NCBI GenBank assembly: GCA_007117785.1
Contig: SKFV01000377.1
Coordinates: 1-12,012, forward strand
Direction: 5' to 3'
Length of the DNA: 12,012 nt
Source: Pseudomonas sp.
GTDB lineage: Bacteria; Pseudomonadota; Gammaproteobacteria; Pseudomonadales; Pseudomonadaceae
Under the pieces are notes generated by a model. It did no database searches. It worked only from the letters and a program-made list of their open reading frames with translations, and had not been told where the DNA came from. The position numbers and the translations under genes were made by a program. Shown here one piece after another: positions 1 to 5,796 of the stretch (the first letter of the stretch is position 1; every line of letters begins with the position of its first letter).

Positions 1-195
1 CACCACCTGATCGAGACCGGTCGTATCTTCCCGGTCTGCGGCAACACCTGGCGCATGCTGCAGGACACCCGCTTTGCCGAACACTTCGAGTTTATCGGCA
101 ACTTTGACCGCCACTACGGGATTTTTCCTGGCTGTGGCGGTGCCCTGCCCTATACCGAATCCCAACCTTCTGAGGCTCCTGGCGCATGCTGTTGA
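1..195 (+). CDS. SAM-dependent methyltransferase, arsenite-type, C-terminal fragment (partial)
   Basis: The first 64 codons form an open frame that enters from the left edge and stops with TGA at 193-195. The start of the gene and the SAM-binding domain lie outside the window. The visible end carries GRIFPVCGNTWRML, then DTRFAEHFEFIG, then HYGIFPGCGG. From memory this resembles the C-terminal tail of ArsM-like methyltransferases found beside arsenic genes; I could not check it by search. If correct, the enzyme would transfer methyl groups from SAM to trivalent arsenic in the cytosol. The tail ends in Cys-Cys just before the stop and has further Cys in VCGNT and PGCGG, which fits a metalloid-handling protein. 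Its last 10 bases overlap the arsC start, so the two are probably translated together. The frame and end are certain; the function is moderately supported. Confidence 0.6.
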   Translation, partial: HHLIETGRIFPVCGNTWRMLQDTRFAEHFEFIGNFDRHYGIFPGCGGALPYTESQPSEAPGACC

Positions 196-674
196 ACAAC
201 CCATCACCGATCAGCGTGCTCGTGCTGTGCACCGGCAACTCCGCGCGCAGCGTCATTGCCGAAGCCCTGCTCAATCACCTGCTGCCCAGCCGGGTGCGGG
301 CATTCAGTGCCGGTAGCCAGCCTACCGGCAAGATCAACCCGATGGCAGCCGAGTTACTCGACAGCATCGGCATTCAGGGGCAGTGGCGGAGTAAAAGCTG
401 GGATGAGTTCTGTCGTCCCGATGCCACTCCGATTGATCTGGTGCTGACCGTCTGTGGCAATGCTGACCAGCGCTGCCCGGTGTTCCCGGGCAATCCCAGT
501 CGACTGCATTGGGGACTTCCCGACCCGGCGGCCGTGGCAGATCCCGCCGAGCGGCGGCAAGCCTTTGCTGACTGCCACCGGGAGCTGCATGCACGCATTT
601 CAACCCTGGCAGAACAGGACTGGCAGGGTGCCTCCCAGCTCGCCGAGCATATGCGCGCATTAACCCCGGCCTGA
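186..674 (+). CDS. arsC: Arsenate reductase ArsC, low-molecular-weight phosphatase type, thioredoxin-coupled
   Basis: This 162-aa cytosolic enzyme would reduce arsenate to arsenite. The phosphatase-like P-loop CTGNSARS sits at residues 15-22 (C-x5-R, with C15 the nucleophile and R21 binding the oxyanion). A second pair of cysteines, C90 and C97 (TVCGNADQRCP), and the DP pair at 113-114 match the three-cysteine, thioredoxin-recycled class represented by plasmid pI258 ArsC, rather than the glutaredoxin-coupled E. coli class. Methylated or extruded arsenite would follow from its product. It starts at the ATG inside the end of the methyltransferase gene (10-base overlap), which suggests an ars operon. 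It ends 18 bases before an intrinsic terminator. The signature reads CTGNSAR, where pI258 ArsC has CTGNSCR; this is not a catalytic position. Confidence 0.9.
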   Translation: MLLNNPSPISVLVLCTGNSARSVIAEALLNHLLPSRVRAFSAGSQPTGKINPMAAELLDSIGIQGQWRSKSWDEFCRPDATPIDLVLTVCGNADQRCPVFPGNPSRLHWGLPDPAAVADPAERRQAFADCHRELHARISTLAEQDWQGASQLAEHMRALTPA

Positions 675-692
675 GCCTGTGCAGTCACCAAC

Positions 693-720
693 AAAAAACC
701 GGGCATTAGCCCGGTTTTTT
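693..720. terminator. Bidirectional intrinsic terminator between arsC and the ccdA-like gene
   Basis: The sequence reads A6, CCGGGC, ATTA loop, GCCCGG, T6, giving a perfect 12-bp arm pair with a 4-base loop. A-tract and T-tract flanks make it work on both strands. It closes the arsenic genes on the + strand and lies 37 bases beyond the stop of the convergent CcdA gene on the - strand. Confidence 0.93.
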
Positions 721-756
721 GCTCACGTGCTGCGGTTAGCAGACCCGCGCTTCTGG

Positions 757-1467
757 TCAGAACTCATAGACCCACTGTGGCAGAAACCTGAGAGCCCAGG
801 TCTCGATCACCTTGTCCAGCCCGGTCATGACAATCAGACCCAGTATCAACAGCAACCAGCCCAGCAAACGCTTGCCGGTCTGGCCTTTGGACAACAGGCC
901 CGGGCGCATCTTTTTCAACACGCTGGTGGAAATCCACGCAGCAGCCAACAAGGATGCAGCCGTGCCGATACCGAAGGCCAACATGACCATAAAGGCCAGC
1001 CCCAGATCCTGCCCCATGGATGCCAAGGCAATGGCAGCACCCAGGGTTGGCCCGATACAGGGCAACCAGACCAGCCCCAGCAGGGCACCAATACCGAATT
1101 GTCCGGCCGGTGAATCCTGACCGCCTGCCGGCAGGTTGAAGCGACTGGTCAAGCGGGATAGCCAAAAGCTCACCCGATCACCGACCAGTGACGACAACAG
1201 CATGATCGCCACCAGTATCAGCATGGCCGCCGCAACATAGCGGAACGCATCCGGATCAAGGCCAATATTCAGCAGTATCAAGGTGAGGAAAGTACCTGCC
1301 ACCGCGAACGAGGTGGCCAGCCCCAGAGCCAGAAACAGCGGGCCGAAGCGTCCGCTATTGGCGGCAGATGACATGATCACCGGCACCAGTGGCCAGACAC
1401 AGGGCGATAATACGCCCACAATGCCGGCCAGCAGCGCCAGCGGTATGGATGCGAGCTCCATAGCCAC
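757..1467 (-). CDS. CcdA/DsbD-type transmembrane thiol electron transporter
   Basis: This 236-aa inner-membrane protein has about six hydrophobic segments and belongs to the CcdA / DsbD-beta family. That family carries electrons from cytoplasmic thioredoxin across the membrane to periplasmic thiol proteins. The two reactive cysteines are clear: C23 in LSPCVWPLVP and C137 in WLPCIGPTLG, each in a Pro-flanked helix as in CcdA. Its partner is very likely the secreted thioredoxin encoded just upstream, because the TAG stop of that gene shares one base with the GTG start here. An AAGGA lies nine bases before the GTG, which favours GTG over the ATG two codons later. Cytochrome c maturation is an alternative role, but no ccm genes are nearby. 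The downstream end faces the shared two-way terminator. Confidence 0.88.
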   Translation of the reverse strand: MAMELASIPLALLAGIVGVLSPCVWPLVPVIMSSAANSGRFGPLFLALGLATSFAVAGTFLTLILLNIGLDPDAFRYVAAAMLILVAIMLLSSLVGDRVSFWLSRLTSRFNLPAGGQDSPAGQFGIGALLGLVWLPCIGPTLGAAIALASMGQDLGLAFMVMLAFGIGTAASLLAAAWISTSVLKKMRPGLLSKGQTGKRLLGWLLLILGLIVMTGLDKVIETWALRFLPQWVYEF

Positions 1468-1865
1468 TAGGCATCATCCTTCAATACACGATCAAGCTGA
1501 TCGGCAATAACATCGTGACGGGTCTCACCCACGCTGAACCATAGCTGGTCATCACCACGGTAAAGAATCAGGGTTGACTGACGCGGTGCGCGGAAATGCC
1601 GAACCCACTTCTTGTCATCATCAAAATCCACTTCCAATACCGTCAGAGGCTGGTCCGGGTTGTTGTCCTGGTAGGTTTTCAGAATTTCCTGCTGCGCCGC
1701 ACAGGTTGAACACCAACTGGCGTAGACATCAATCAGGAAGACGTCGCCCCCATTACGCAGCTCGTCATAACGGGCTTCGGTAAAGCTTTCCTTTTCCAGT
1801 GCATGCGCCCACAGGCTGGTAAATACCAATGCGCTGGCCACGGCAAGTTTACTTATTGTTTTCAT
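1467..1865 (-). CDS. Periplasmic thioredoxin-family protein with CSTC active site
   Basis: This 132-aa protein has a signal peptide (residues 1-22, cleavage near AHA-L) followed by a thioredoxin fold. The redox motif WCSTC is at 51-55. In ordinary thioredoxins a cis-proline precedes the TLLLF strand; here the equivalent reads PRQSTLILY, so Ser97 seems to occupy that position. The protein probably reduces periplasmic disulfides, with electrons arriving from the CcdA-like protein encoded directly downstream (one-base overlap). A good ribosome site, GAGG seven bases before the ATG, fixes the start. A degenerate copy of the cluster motif (CCCTGTAATCC on the - strand, 1888-1898) sits in the 57-base gap before the gene. 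Its physiological substrate cannot be read from sequence. Confidence 0.85.
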   Translation of the reverse strand: MKTISKLAVASALVFTSLWAHALEKESFTEARYDELRNGGDVFLIDVYASWCSTCAAQQEILKTYQDNNPDQPLTVLEVDFDDDKKWVRHFRAPRQSTLILYRGDDQLWFSVGETRHDVIADQLDRVLKDDA

Positions 1866-1887
1866 CAGATACCTCGGTAAAAAATAT

Positions 1888-1898
1888 GGATTACAGGG
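1888..1898 (-). promoter_or_regulatory. Degenerate copy of the CCCTGTAACAGG motif before the thioredoxin gene
   Basis: On the - strand this reads CCCTGTAATCC, matching the first eight bases of the motif upstream of the sigma and small secreted genes, and is followed by a T-rich run. It lies only about 22 bases before the thioredoxin ATG, too close to be a normal -35 element for that start. It may be a regulator site or a chance match. Confidence 0.3.
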
Positions 1899-1922
1899 TC
1901 TTAATAAGTCAGCTATAAGGGT

Positions 1923-2126
1923 TTAGCCGTTGTCGTGATCGCGCTGAATAAAGTCGCGAAAACGCTCAAGGCCGCTAATAGCCGTTTGCGGCTGCTGAGC
2001 TGTCAGGGTTACCGGTTGCTGGTTTGCTACAGAGTCAGCCGTGCTTTGCCCGCTGGCATTTGCCTGGGCAAAGGTCAGCGCAATACCGGCGCACAGGGCG
2101 AACGAGGTAAACAGTACTTTTTTCAT
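1923..2126 (-). CDS. Small secreted protein of unknown function (67 aa)
   Basis: I do not recognise this protein. It starts with a clear signal peptide (MKKVLFTSFALCAGIALTFA, likely cut near ANA at 22-24), leaving a mature peptide of about 43 residues. That peptide is Gln- and Thr-rich in the middle and ends in a charged segment, LERFRDFIQRDHDNG, which may form a short helix. It has no cysteine in the mature part and so is not itself a redox protein. The start is well supported by AAGGAG seven bases before the ATG. It lies between the anti-sigma gene and the thioredoxin gene on the same strand, and its upstream region carries an exact copy of the motif found before the sigma gene. It is therefore a likely target of that sigma factor. 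Confidence 0.7.
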   Translation of the reverse strand: MKKVLFTSFALCAGIALTFAQANASGQSTADSVANQQPVTLTAQQPQTAISGLERFRDFIQRDHDNG

Positions 2127-2188
2127 CAGGTACTCCTTTTTTTGGACACAAACATACTTGCTATAACCACTGAGTCGAAAAGACGCAG

Positions 2189-2200
2189 CCTGTTACAGGG
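2189..2200 (-). promoter_or_regulatory. Putative ECF promoter element or operator upstream of the small secreted gene
   Basis: The - strand reads CCCTGTAACAGG, identical over 12 bases to the copy before the sigma gene. It contains TGTAAC, resembling -35 elements used by several ECF sigma factors (for example GTAAC-type sites of Caulobacter SigF). A T-rich spacer and CGAC follow about 14 bases later. The distance to the ATG (about 66 bases) allows a normal leader with the observed ribosome site. CCTGT-A-ACAGG is also palindromic, so an operator is possible. Confidence 0.5.
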
Positions 2201-2220
2201 GGTGCTAAAACAAGGGTGAG

Positions 2221-2241
2221 GCTGACCCGCCAGGGGTCAGC
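2221..2241 (-). terminator. Perfect 8-bp hairpin after the anti-sigma gene (possible terminator or attenuator)
   Basis: GCTGACCC, loop GCCAG, GGGTCAGC. It lies 53 bases beyond the anti-sigma stop and just before the motif that precedes the small secreted gene. On the - strand the bases that follow are CTCACCCTTGTTTT, so there is no immediate T-run. It may be a weak terminator, a partial attenuator or an mRNA-stabilising stem. Confidence 0.4.
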
Positions 2242-2294
2242 GCAAGAAAAACATCAGGGCGAGTTGCCCGCAGAGAGCACGGTACGGACCAGCA

Positions 2295-2855
2295 TCAACG
2301 ATTCTCCGCCAGGGCAAAGAAATGACCGTTTTCTGACCAGGTCTGAATCTCCAGTTCGGCTACCCTGCCCGCTTTACCGGTCAGATCTGGCAGGGCATCA
2401 CTGGCCGCAGAAACAAACAAAGACTTTTGCTTGCCGTCATCATCCAGATAGATATGCACTGCCGGCTTGCCCGCCAGCGAACAGAGCCGGGCACCCACAA
2501 TCTGCCCTTGCAGCTCGCGCGACGCCGGCAGCGCAAAACTCAACCCCACCGCAGCCAGTTGTTCAGCCATGCTATCGATATCCCTGACCGGCAGATCATC
2601 CGGTACGCCGGCCAGATGGTTTTTACTGATGTCGGCGGTGAGCATGTCAACAGCGGAGTGATTCACCGACTGCGGTAGCACCAACGTAACGGCAACCGCG
2701 ACCACCATGATGACGGCCAATGCCCATGACCAGGGCGCCTGCCAGGCCCAACGGCTGTGCCTGCGCCCTTCACGGGCCAGACGGTCGACCTCATCGGCAG
2801 ACAGTCGCTGGCTCTCGTAGTAGCGCCTGAGTTGGGTATCCAGATCATCTTGCAT
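2295..2855 (-). CDS. Transmembrane anti-sigma factor, partner of the adjacent ECF sigma factor
   Basis: This 186-aa protein has a charged cytosolic N-terminal part (1-40), one membrane helix at about 43-61 (WALAVIMVVAVAVTLVL) and a periplasmic domain of about 125 residues. The region GARLCSLAGKPAVHIYLDDD, followed by a C-terminal WSENGHFFALAEN, resembles the periplasmic part of membrane anti-sigma factors. I see no zinc-binding HxxxCxxC motif in the cytosolic part. The role is inferred mainly from topology and from position: its ATG overlaps the end of the sigma gene by 11 bases, a typical coupled sigma/anti-sigma pair. The open frame extends upstream to 2918, but the ATG at 2855 has AGGA at good spacing and yields a sensible N-terminus. 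The single periplasmic Cys125 might sense redox state or metal, which is speculative. Confidence 0.72.
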   Translation of the reverse strand: MQDDLDTQLRRYYESQRLSADEVDRLAREGRRHSRWAWQAPWSWALAVIMVVAVAVTLVLPQSVNHSAVDMLTADISKNHLAGVPDDLPVRDIDSMAEQLAAVGLSFALPASRELQGQIVGARLCSLAGKPAVHIYLDDDGKQKSLFVSAASDALPDLTGKAGRVAELEIQTWSENGHFFALAENR

Positions 2856-3363
2856 CGGTGTGTCCTCGTACTGCTTTGTGTGCCGCTGGCGCTGCCAGCA
2901 GCTGACGCATCTTTTCACGAGCGCGATGTATCAGGCTCAATACGGTGCCCCGTGGGCGACCGGTCATGCGGGCAATCTCATTGACCGTGTAGCCCTCAAC
3001 GCTGTTGAGAAACAGGGCCTCTCGCTCGGGGGCACGCAGTTGGGCCAGACACTGACTCAACTCACGGGCCTGAATATCCCGATCAAGGCTGACTTCGTGG
3101 CCCGCGTAGTCATCCATGTCGTCACTGGACAGGTCCAGCACCATGAGCTGTTCACGCCGGTACTGGTCAATGAACAGATTGCGAATGGTGCGAAACAGCC
3201 GTGGCTTGGTCATGATCGGAAACCACTCGGCATTCAGCCGCAACCAGGCCTCGTGCACCAGGTCATGGGCGTCCTGCGGCCGCCCACGCAAAGCCATGGC
3301 ATAACGATAACCGGCCTGGAGTAGTTGTTCTGTATGATCGGACACCCGATTATCCTTGCTCAT
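2845..3363 (-). CDS. ECF-family (sigma-70 group 4) RNA polymerase sigma factor
   Basis: This 172-aa protein has the two conserved ECF domains. Region 2 spans about residues 12-75 (DAHDLVHEAWLRL and PRLFRTIRNLFIDQYRRE). Region 4 spans about 100-155 (LRAPEREALFLNSVEGYTVNEIA, then RPRGTVLSLIHRAREKMRQ, the -35 recognition helix). It should direct RNA polymerase to envelope-stress promoters when released from the anti-sigma factor encoded next to it. The gene leads a - strand cluster with anti-sigma, small secreted protein, thioredoxin and CcdA, suggesting a thiol or metal stress regulon. No strong ribosome site precedes the ATG at 3363, but the only later Met (residue 23) would cut into region 2. 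Self-control is suggested by the motif at 3394-3405. Confidence 0.9.
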   Translation of the reverse strand: MSKDNRVSDHTEQLLQAGYRYAMALRGRPQDAHDLVHEAWLRLNAEWFPIMTKPRLFRTIRNLFIDQYRREQLMVLDLSSDDMDDYAGHEVSLDRDIQARELSQCLAQLRAPEREALFLNSVEGYTVNEIARMTGRPRGTVLSLIHRAREKMRQLLAAPAAHKAVRGHTDAR

Positions 3364-3393
3364 GTTGCTGGTACTCTTACCAACAAAAATACA

Positions 3394-3405
3394 CCTGTTA
3401 CAGGG
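3394..3405 (-). promoter_or_regulatory. Putative autoregulatory promoter element or operator of the sigma gene
   Basis: The - strand reads CCCTGTAACAGG, the same 12-mer as at 2189-2200. TGTAAC begins 39 bases before the sigma ATG and a T-rich spacer follows. If TGTAAC is the -35 element, transcription would start within a few bases of the ATG, giving an almost leaderless mRNA, which agrees with the missing ribosome site. The palindrome also lies in the region shared with the divergent exporter gene. Confidence 0.5.
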
Positions 3406-3477
3406 TTAACGAATGAAACCGTCATTTGATTGCAAAGAAATTGTCATTATCGACATGTGGCAACAATCGGGCGCCCT

Positions 3478-4263
3478 GTGAGTCTCGAACTCTGGCAGCT
3501 GGGGTTGATCCTGCTCGGCGGATTTGCCGGTGGCCTGCTCAATGCCCTGGCCGGCGGCGGGACCTTCCTGTCCTTTCCCGCCCTGCTGCTGGCCGGCATC
3601 AGCCCGGTCAGTGCCAATGCGACCAATGCCGTGGCGCTGTGGCCCGCCAGCCTGTCTACCGCCTGGGCCCTGCGACATAACATGCGCAGCCTGAACTGGC
3701 GCAGCTATCTGCGCCCATTGTTGCTGGCTGCTGCCAGCGGCGGTTTGCTGGGCGGCGTGCTCTTGTTGCTGATCAGTGATCAGGCCTTCTATCAGCTAAT
3801 CCCCTGGCTGCTACTGCTGGCGACCCTGCTGTTTACTGTCAGCGGCCAGATTGCCAGCCTGCTGCAACGCTGGAGCCAGCGCCAGCCGGATTTGCAACAC
3901 CTGAGCCGTCGCGGCTGGCTGGGGCAATGGCTGGTGTCGGTCTATGGCGGCTTTTTTGGTGCCGGCATGGGTATTCTGATGATCGCCAGCCTGGCCATCA
4001 GTGGTCGCACGCGCATGCAGGAGATCAATGCGATCAAAAGCCTGCTGTCGTCGGTGATTTACAGCGTCGCCGCCCTCACCTTTATGCTGGCTGGCGCGGT
4101 GCATTGGATAGCCTTACTGTGCATGCTGCCCGGCAGCCTACTGGGCGGCTATTGTGGCGGCCTGCTGGCGCGGCGCATGAGCAACCGCAACCTGCGCATT
4201 CTGGTGATTCTGGTCGGCTGGTTGCTGACCCTGTTTTACTTCTGGCAGGTGTATGTCGATTGA
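3478..4263 (+). CDS. TauE/SafE-family membrane exporter
   Basis: This protein of about 261 aa is almost entirely hydrophobic, with about eight predicted membrane segments. It carries the family signature GGFAGGLLNALAGGGTFLSF near the N-terminus, then NATNAVALWPASLSTAWA, and a second half-repeat with YGGFFGAGMGILMIA. TauE/SafE proteins are inner-membrane permeases proposed to export sulfite, sulfoacetate or other small anions; the substrate here is unknown. I chose the GTG at 3478 because it gives the usual short N-terminus (SLELWQLGL). A GTG at 3457 and a TTG at 3430 are in frame but add residues without membrane character. It is divergent from the sigma gene, with 114 bases between the two starts, and lies 59 bases before xseB. 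Confidence 0.85.
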   Translation: MSLELWQLGLILLGGFAGGLLNALAGGGTFLSFPALLLAGISPVSANATNAVALWPASLSTAWALRHNMRSLNWRSYLRPLLLAAASGGLLGGVLLLLISDQAFYQLIPWLLLLATLLFTVSGQIASLLQRWSQRQPDLQHLSRRGWLGQWLVSVYGGFFGAGMGILMIASLAISGRTRMQEINAIKSLLSSVIYSVAALTFMLAGAVHWIALLCMLPGSLLGGYCGGLLARRMSNRNLRILVILVGWLLTLFYFWQVYVD

Positions 4264-4322
4264 CCGCTCCGCGCCCCTTGGGTAATGTTCAGCGCTCACC
4301 CGGTCAACCAGCGAGACAGCCC

Positions 4323-4565
4323 ATGAGCCGCAAAAAAACCGCCGTCGATTTCGAGCAATCCCTGGCCGACTTGCAGGCCCTGGTCGAGCGACTGGAAAGT
4401 GGCGAGCTCAGCCTGGAAGATTCGCTCGGCGCCTTCGAGCAGGGCGTCAAGCTGACCCGCGATTGCCAGCAGGCTCTGACCCAGGCCGAACAGAAGGTCC
4501 AACAGCTGTTGAGCCAGAACGGCGAGACCACCAGCGTGCCCTTTGACGAGCCCGCCGATGACTGA
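4323..4565 (+). CDS. xseB: Exodeoxyribonuclease VII small subunit XseB
   Basis: This 80-aa protein is the normal length for the family. It forms a helical hairpin that binds several-fold to the long helix of XseA to build the single-strand-specific exonuclease VII. Family features are DFEQSLADLQALVERLESGE at 9-28, then LSLEDSLGAFEQGVKL and a coiled segment with QALTQAEQKVQQLL. The frame is open upstream, but the ATG at 4323 yields the standard MSRKKTAVDFE start. Its last codons overlap the ispA start by eight bases (ATGACTGA), the classic arrangement in gammaproteobacteria, and suggest translational coupling. Confidence 0.95.
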   Translation: MSRKKTAVDFEQSLADLQALVERLESGELSLEDSLGAFEQGVKLTRDCQQALTQAEQKVQQLLSQNGETTSVPFDEPADD

Positions 4566-5445
4566 TCTGGCCCTTTATTTATCGGATTGCCAGGCGCGCA
4601 TCAATCAGTTGCTCGACCAGCAACTGCAAAGCCCGGAGCCGCGCCTGAATCGCCTGTATGCCGCCATGCATTACAGCGTCACCATGGGTGGCAAGCGCAT
4701 ACGCCCGGTACTGGCCTACGCCAGTTGCGAAGCCTGTGGTGGCCGGCCCGAGCAGGCTGATTTTGCCGCCGCCGCAGTTGAGCTGATTCACGCCTACTCA
4801 CTGATCCACGATGACTTACCGGCCATGGATAACGACGACCTGCGCCGTGGCCAACCGACCTGTCACCGCGCCTTTGATGAGGCCACCGCAATACTGGCGG
4901 GTGATGCACTGCAGGCCTTGGCCTTTGACTGGCTGAGCAGCCAGGGGGACTGGCAGCCGGCAACCCGACTGCAGATGACCCGGACTCTGGCCCGCGCCGC
5001 TGGCCCTCTGGGCATGGCCGGCGGCCAGGCGATTGATCTGGCCTCGGTGGGCAATCAACTGGACCTGGATACGCTGGAGCATATGCACCGGCACAAGACC
5101 GGCGCCCTGATCCAGGCCAGCGTGCAATTAGGCGCCCTGGCCAGCGAGCAGGCCAGCACCAGCGATCTGGCAGCGCTGAGCACCTACGCCGACTGCATTG
5201 GCCTGGCCTTCCAGGTACAGGACGACATTCTCGATATCGAAAGTGAAACCAGCGTGCTGGGCAAGCAGCAAGGCGCGGATATGGCTCGCAACAAACCCAC
5301 CTACCCGGCATTGCTTGGCCTGGATGGCGCGCGTGCCAAGGCGGCGGCTCTGCGTGATCAGGCGCTGGACAGCCTGAACAGCTTTGGCACACAAGCAAGC
5401 TCTCTGCGCCAGCTTGCTGACTATATCGTGCAGCGCCAGTTTTAA
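4558..5445 (+). CDS. ispA: Farnesyl diphosphate synthase IspA
   Basis: This 295-aa cytosolic prenyltransferase condenses dimethylallyl and isopentenyl diphosphates to geranyl and then farnesyl diphosphate, feeding quinone, undecaprenyl and haem O/A synthesis. The first aspartate-rich motif is DDLPAMDNDD at 85-94 (the DDx4D bacterial form). The second is DDILD at 222-226. GGKRIRP at 44-50 and the HKTGALI at 179-185 are also family features. The ATG at 4558 overlaps the xseB end by eight bases; an in-frame TTG 15 bases earlier is less likely. In Pseudomonas and many relatives dxs follows directly, but here the next gene is a convergent copper gene and dxs appears only at 11938. Confidence 0.95.
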   Translation: MTDLALYLSDCQARINQLLDQQLQSPEPRLNRLYAAMHYSVTMGGKRIRPVLAYASCEACGGRPEQADFAAAAVELIHAYSLIHDDLPAMDNDDLRRGQPTCHRAFDEATAILAGDALQALAFDWLSSQGDWQPATRLQMTRTLARAAGPLGMAGGQAIDLASVGNQLDLDTLEHMHRHKTGALIQASVQLGALASEQASTSDLAALSTYADCIGLAFQVQDDILDIESETSVLGKQQGADMARNKPTYPALLGLDGARAKAAALRDQALDSLNSFGTQASSLRQLADYIVQRQF

Positions 5446-5455
5446 GCGCTCTCAA

Positions 5456-5487
5456 ACAGGGTCGTGACAAGGCAAACCCTGCCCTGT
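5456..5487. terminator. Weak candidate terminator between the convergent ispA and CusF-like genes
   Basis: Two alternative hairpins share this gap: ACAGGG (5456-5461) with CCCTGT (5482-5487), or CAGGGT (5457-5462) with ACCCTG (5476-5481). The stems are six bases, the loops long and the T-run poor (CTTATT on the + strand). It is the only pairing seen between the two converging genes. Confidence 0.3.
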
Positions 5488-5488
5488 C

Positions 5489-5785
5489 TTATTCGGCCTT
5501 CTGCAGGTCAAACACGATATAGCTGCCATCACGCTCTTCAGCGCGGAAGGTCACCTGGTCGCCCGGGGCCAATGGCTCCAGTTGGTCCTGCTGATCAACC
5601 CGGAACACCATGGTCATGGGAGGCATTTTCAGATTATCGATGGGCCCATGACGCAAGGTGACCCGTTGACCATCCATATCCACACGGCGGACCTCACCCT
5701 CGCTCCGTTCGCTGTCTTCAGCGCCAGCGAACACCGGCGTCAGTGCCAGGCTCAAGCCCAGCATCGCTACTTTCAGGGTTTTCAT
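5489..5785 (-). CDS. CusF-like periplasmic copper-binding chaperone
   Basis: This 98-aa protein has a signal peptide (1-22, cut near FAGA) and a small beta-barrel of the CusF type. The metal site can be aligned to E. coli CusF by spacing: H46 in RVTLRHGP, then M54, M57 and M59 in KMPPMTMVF match His36, Trp44, Met47 and Met49. The tryptophan that stacks on Cu(I) in E. coli is therefore replaced by methionine. The protein likely binds Cu(I) or Ag(I) in the periplasm and hands it to a partner. It is the last gene of the - strand copper operon, 11 bases after the cupredoxin gene, with AGGAAAG before the ATG. The CusA/CusB pump that normally receives metal from CusF is not encoded in the window. 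Confidence 0.88.
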   Translation of the reverse strand: MKTLKVAMLGLSLALTPVFAGAEDSERSEGEVRRVDMDGQRVTLRHGPIDNLKMPPMTMVFRVDQQDQLEPLAPGDQVTFRAEERDGSYIVFDLQKAE

Positions 5786-5796
5786 AGTTTCTTTCC

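Noticed and set aside
2860..3324. A 154-codon + strand frame opposite the sigma gene
   Set aside because: It has no ribosome site or known domain; the sigma factor on the - strand has clear region 2 and region 4.
3421..3448. Two GTCATT repeats 22 bases apart before the exporter gene, considered as a Pho-box-like site
   Set aside because: Pho boxes use 11-base spacing with 7-base half sites; the middle repeat is absent, so this is probably chance.
3927..4322. Upstream extension of the xseB frame to 3927
   Set aside because: The extension lies inside the exporter gene in another frame, and XseB has its standard 80-aa length from 4323.
4679..5470. A 263-codon open frame opposite ispA
   Set aside because: Composition is extremely Arg-, Pro- and Cys-rich with no motif; it is a GC-bias shadow of ispA.
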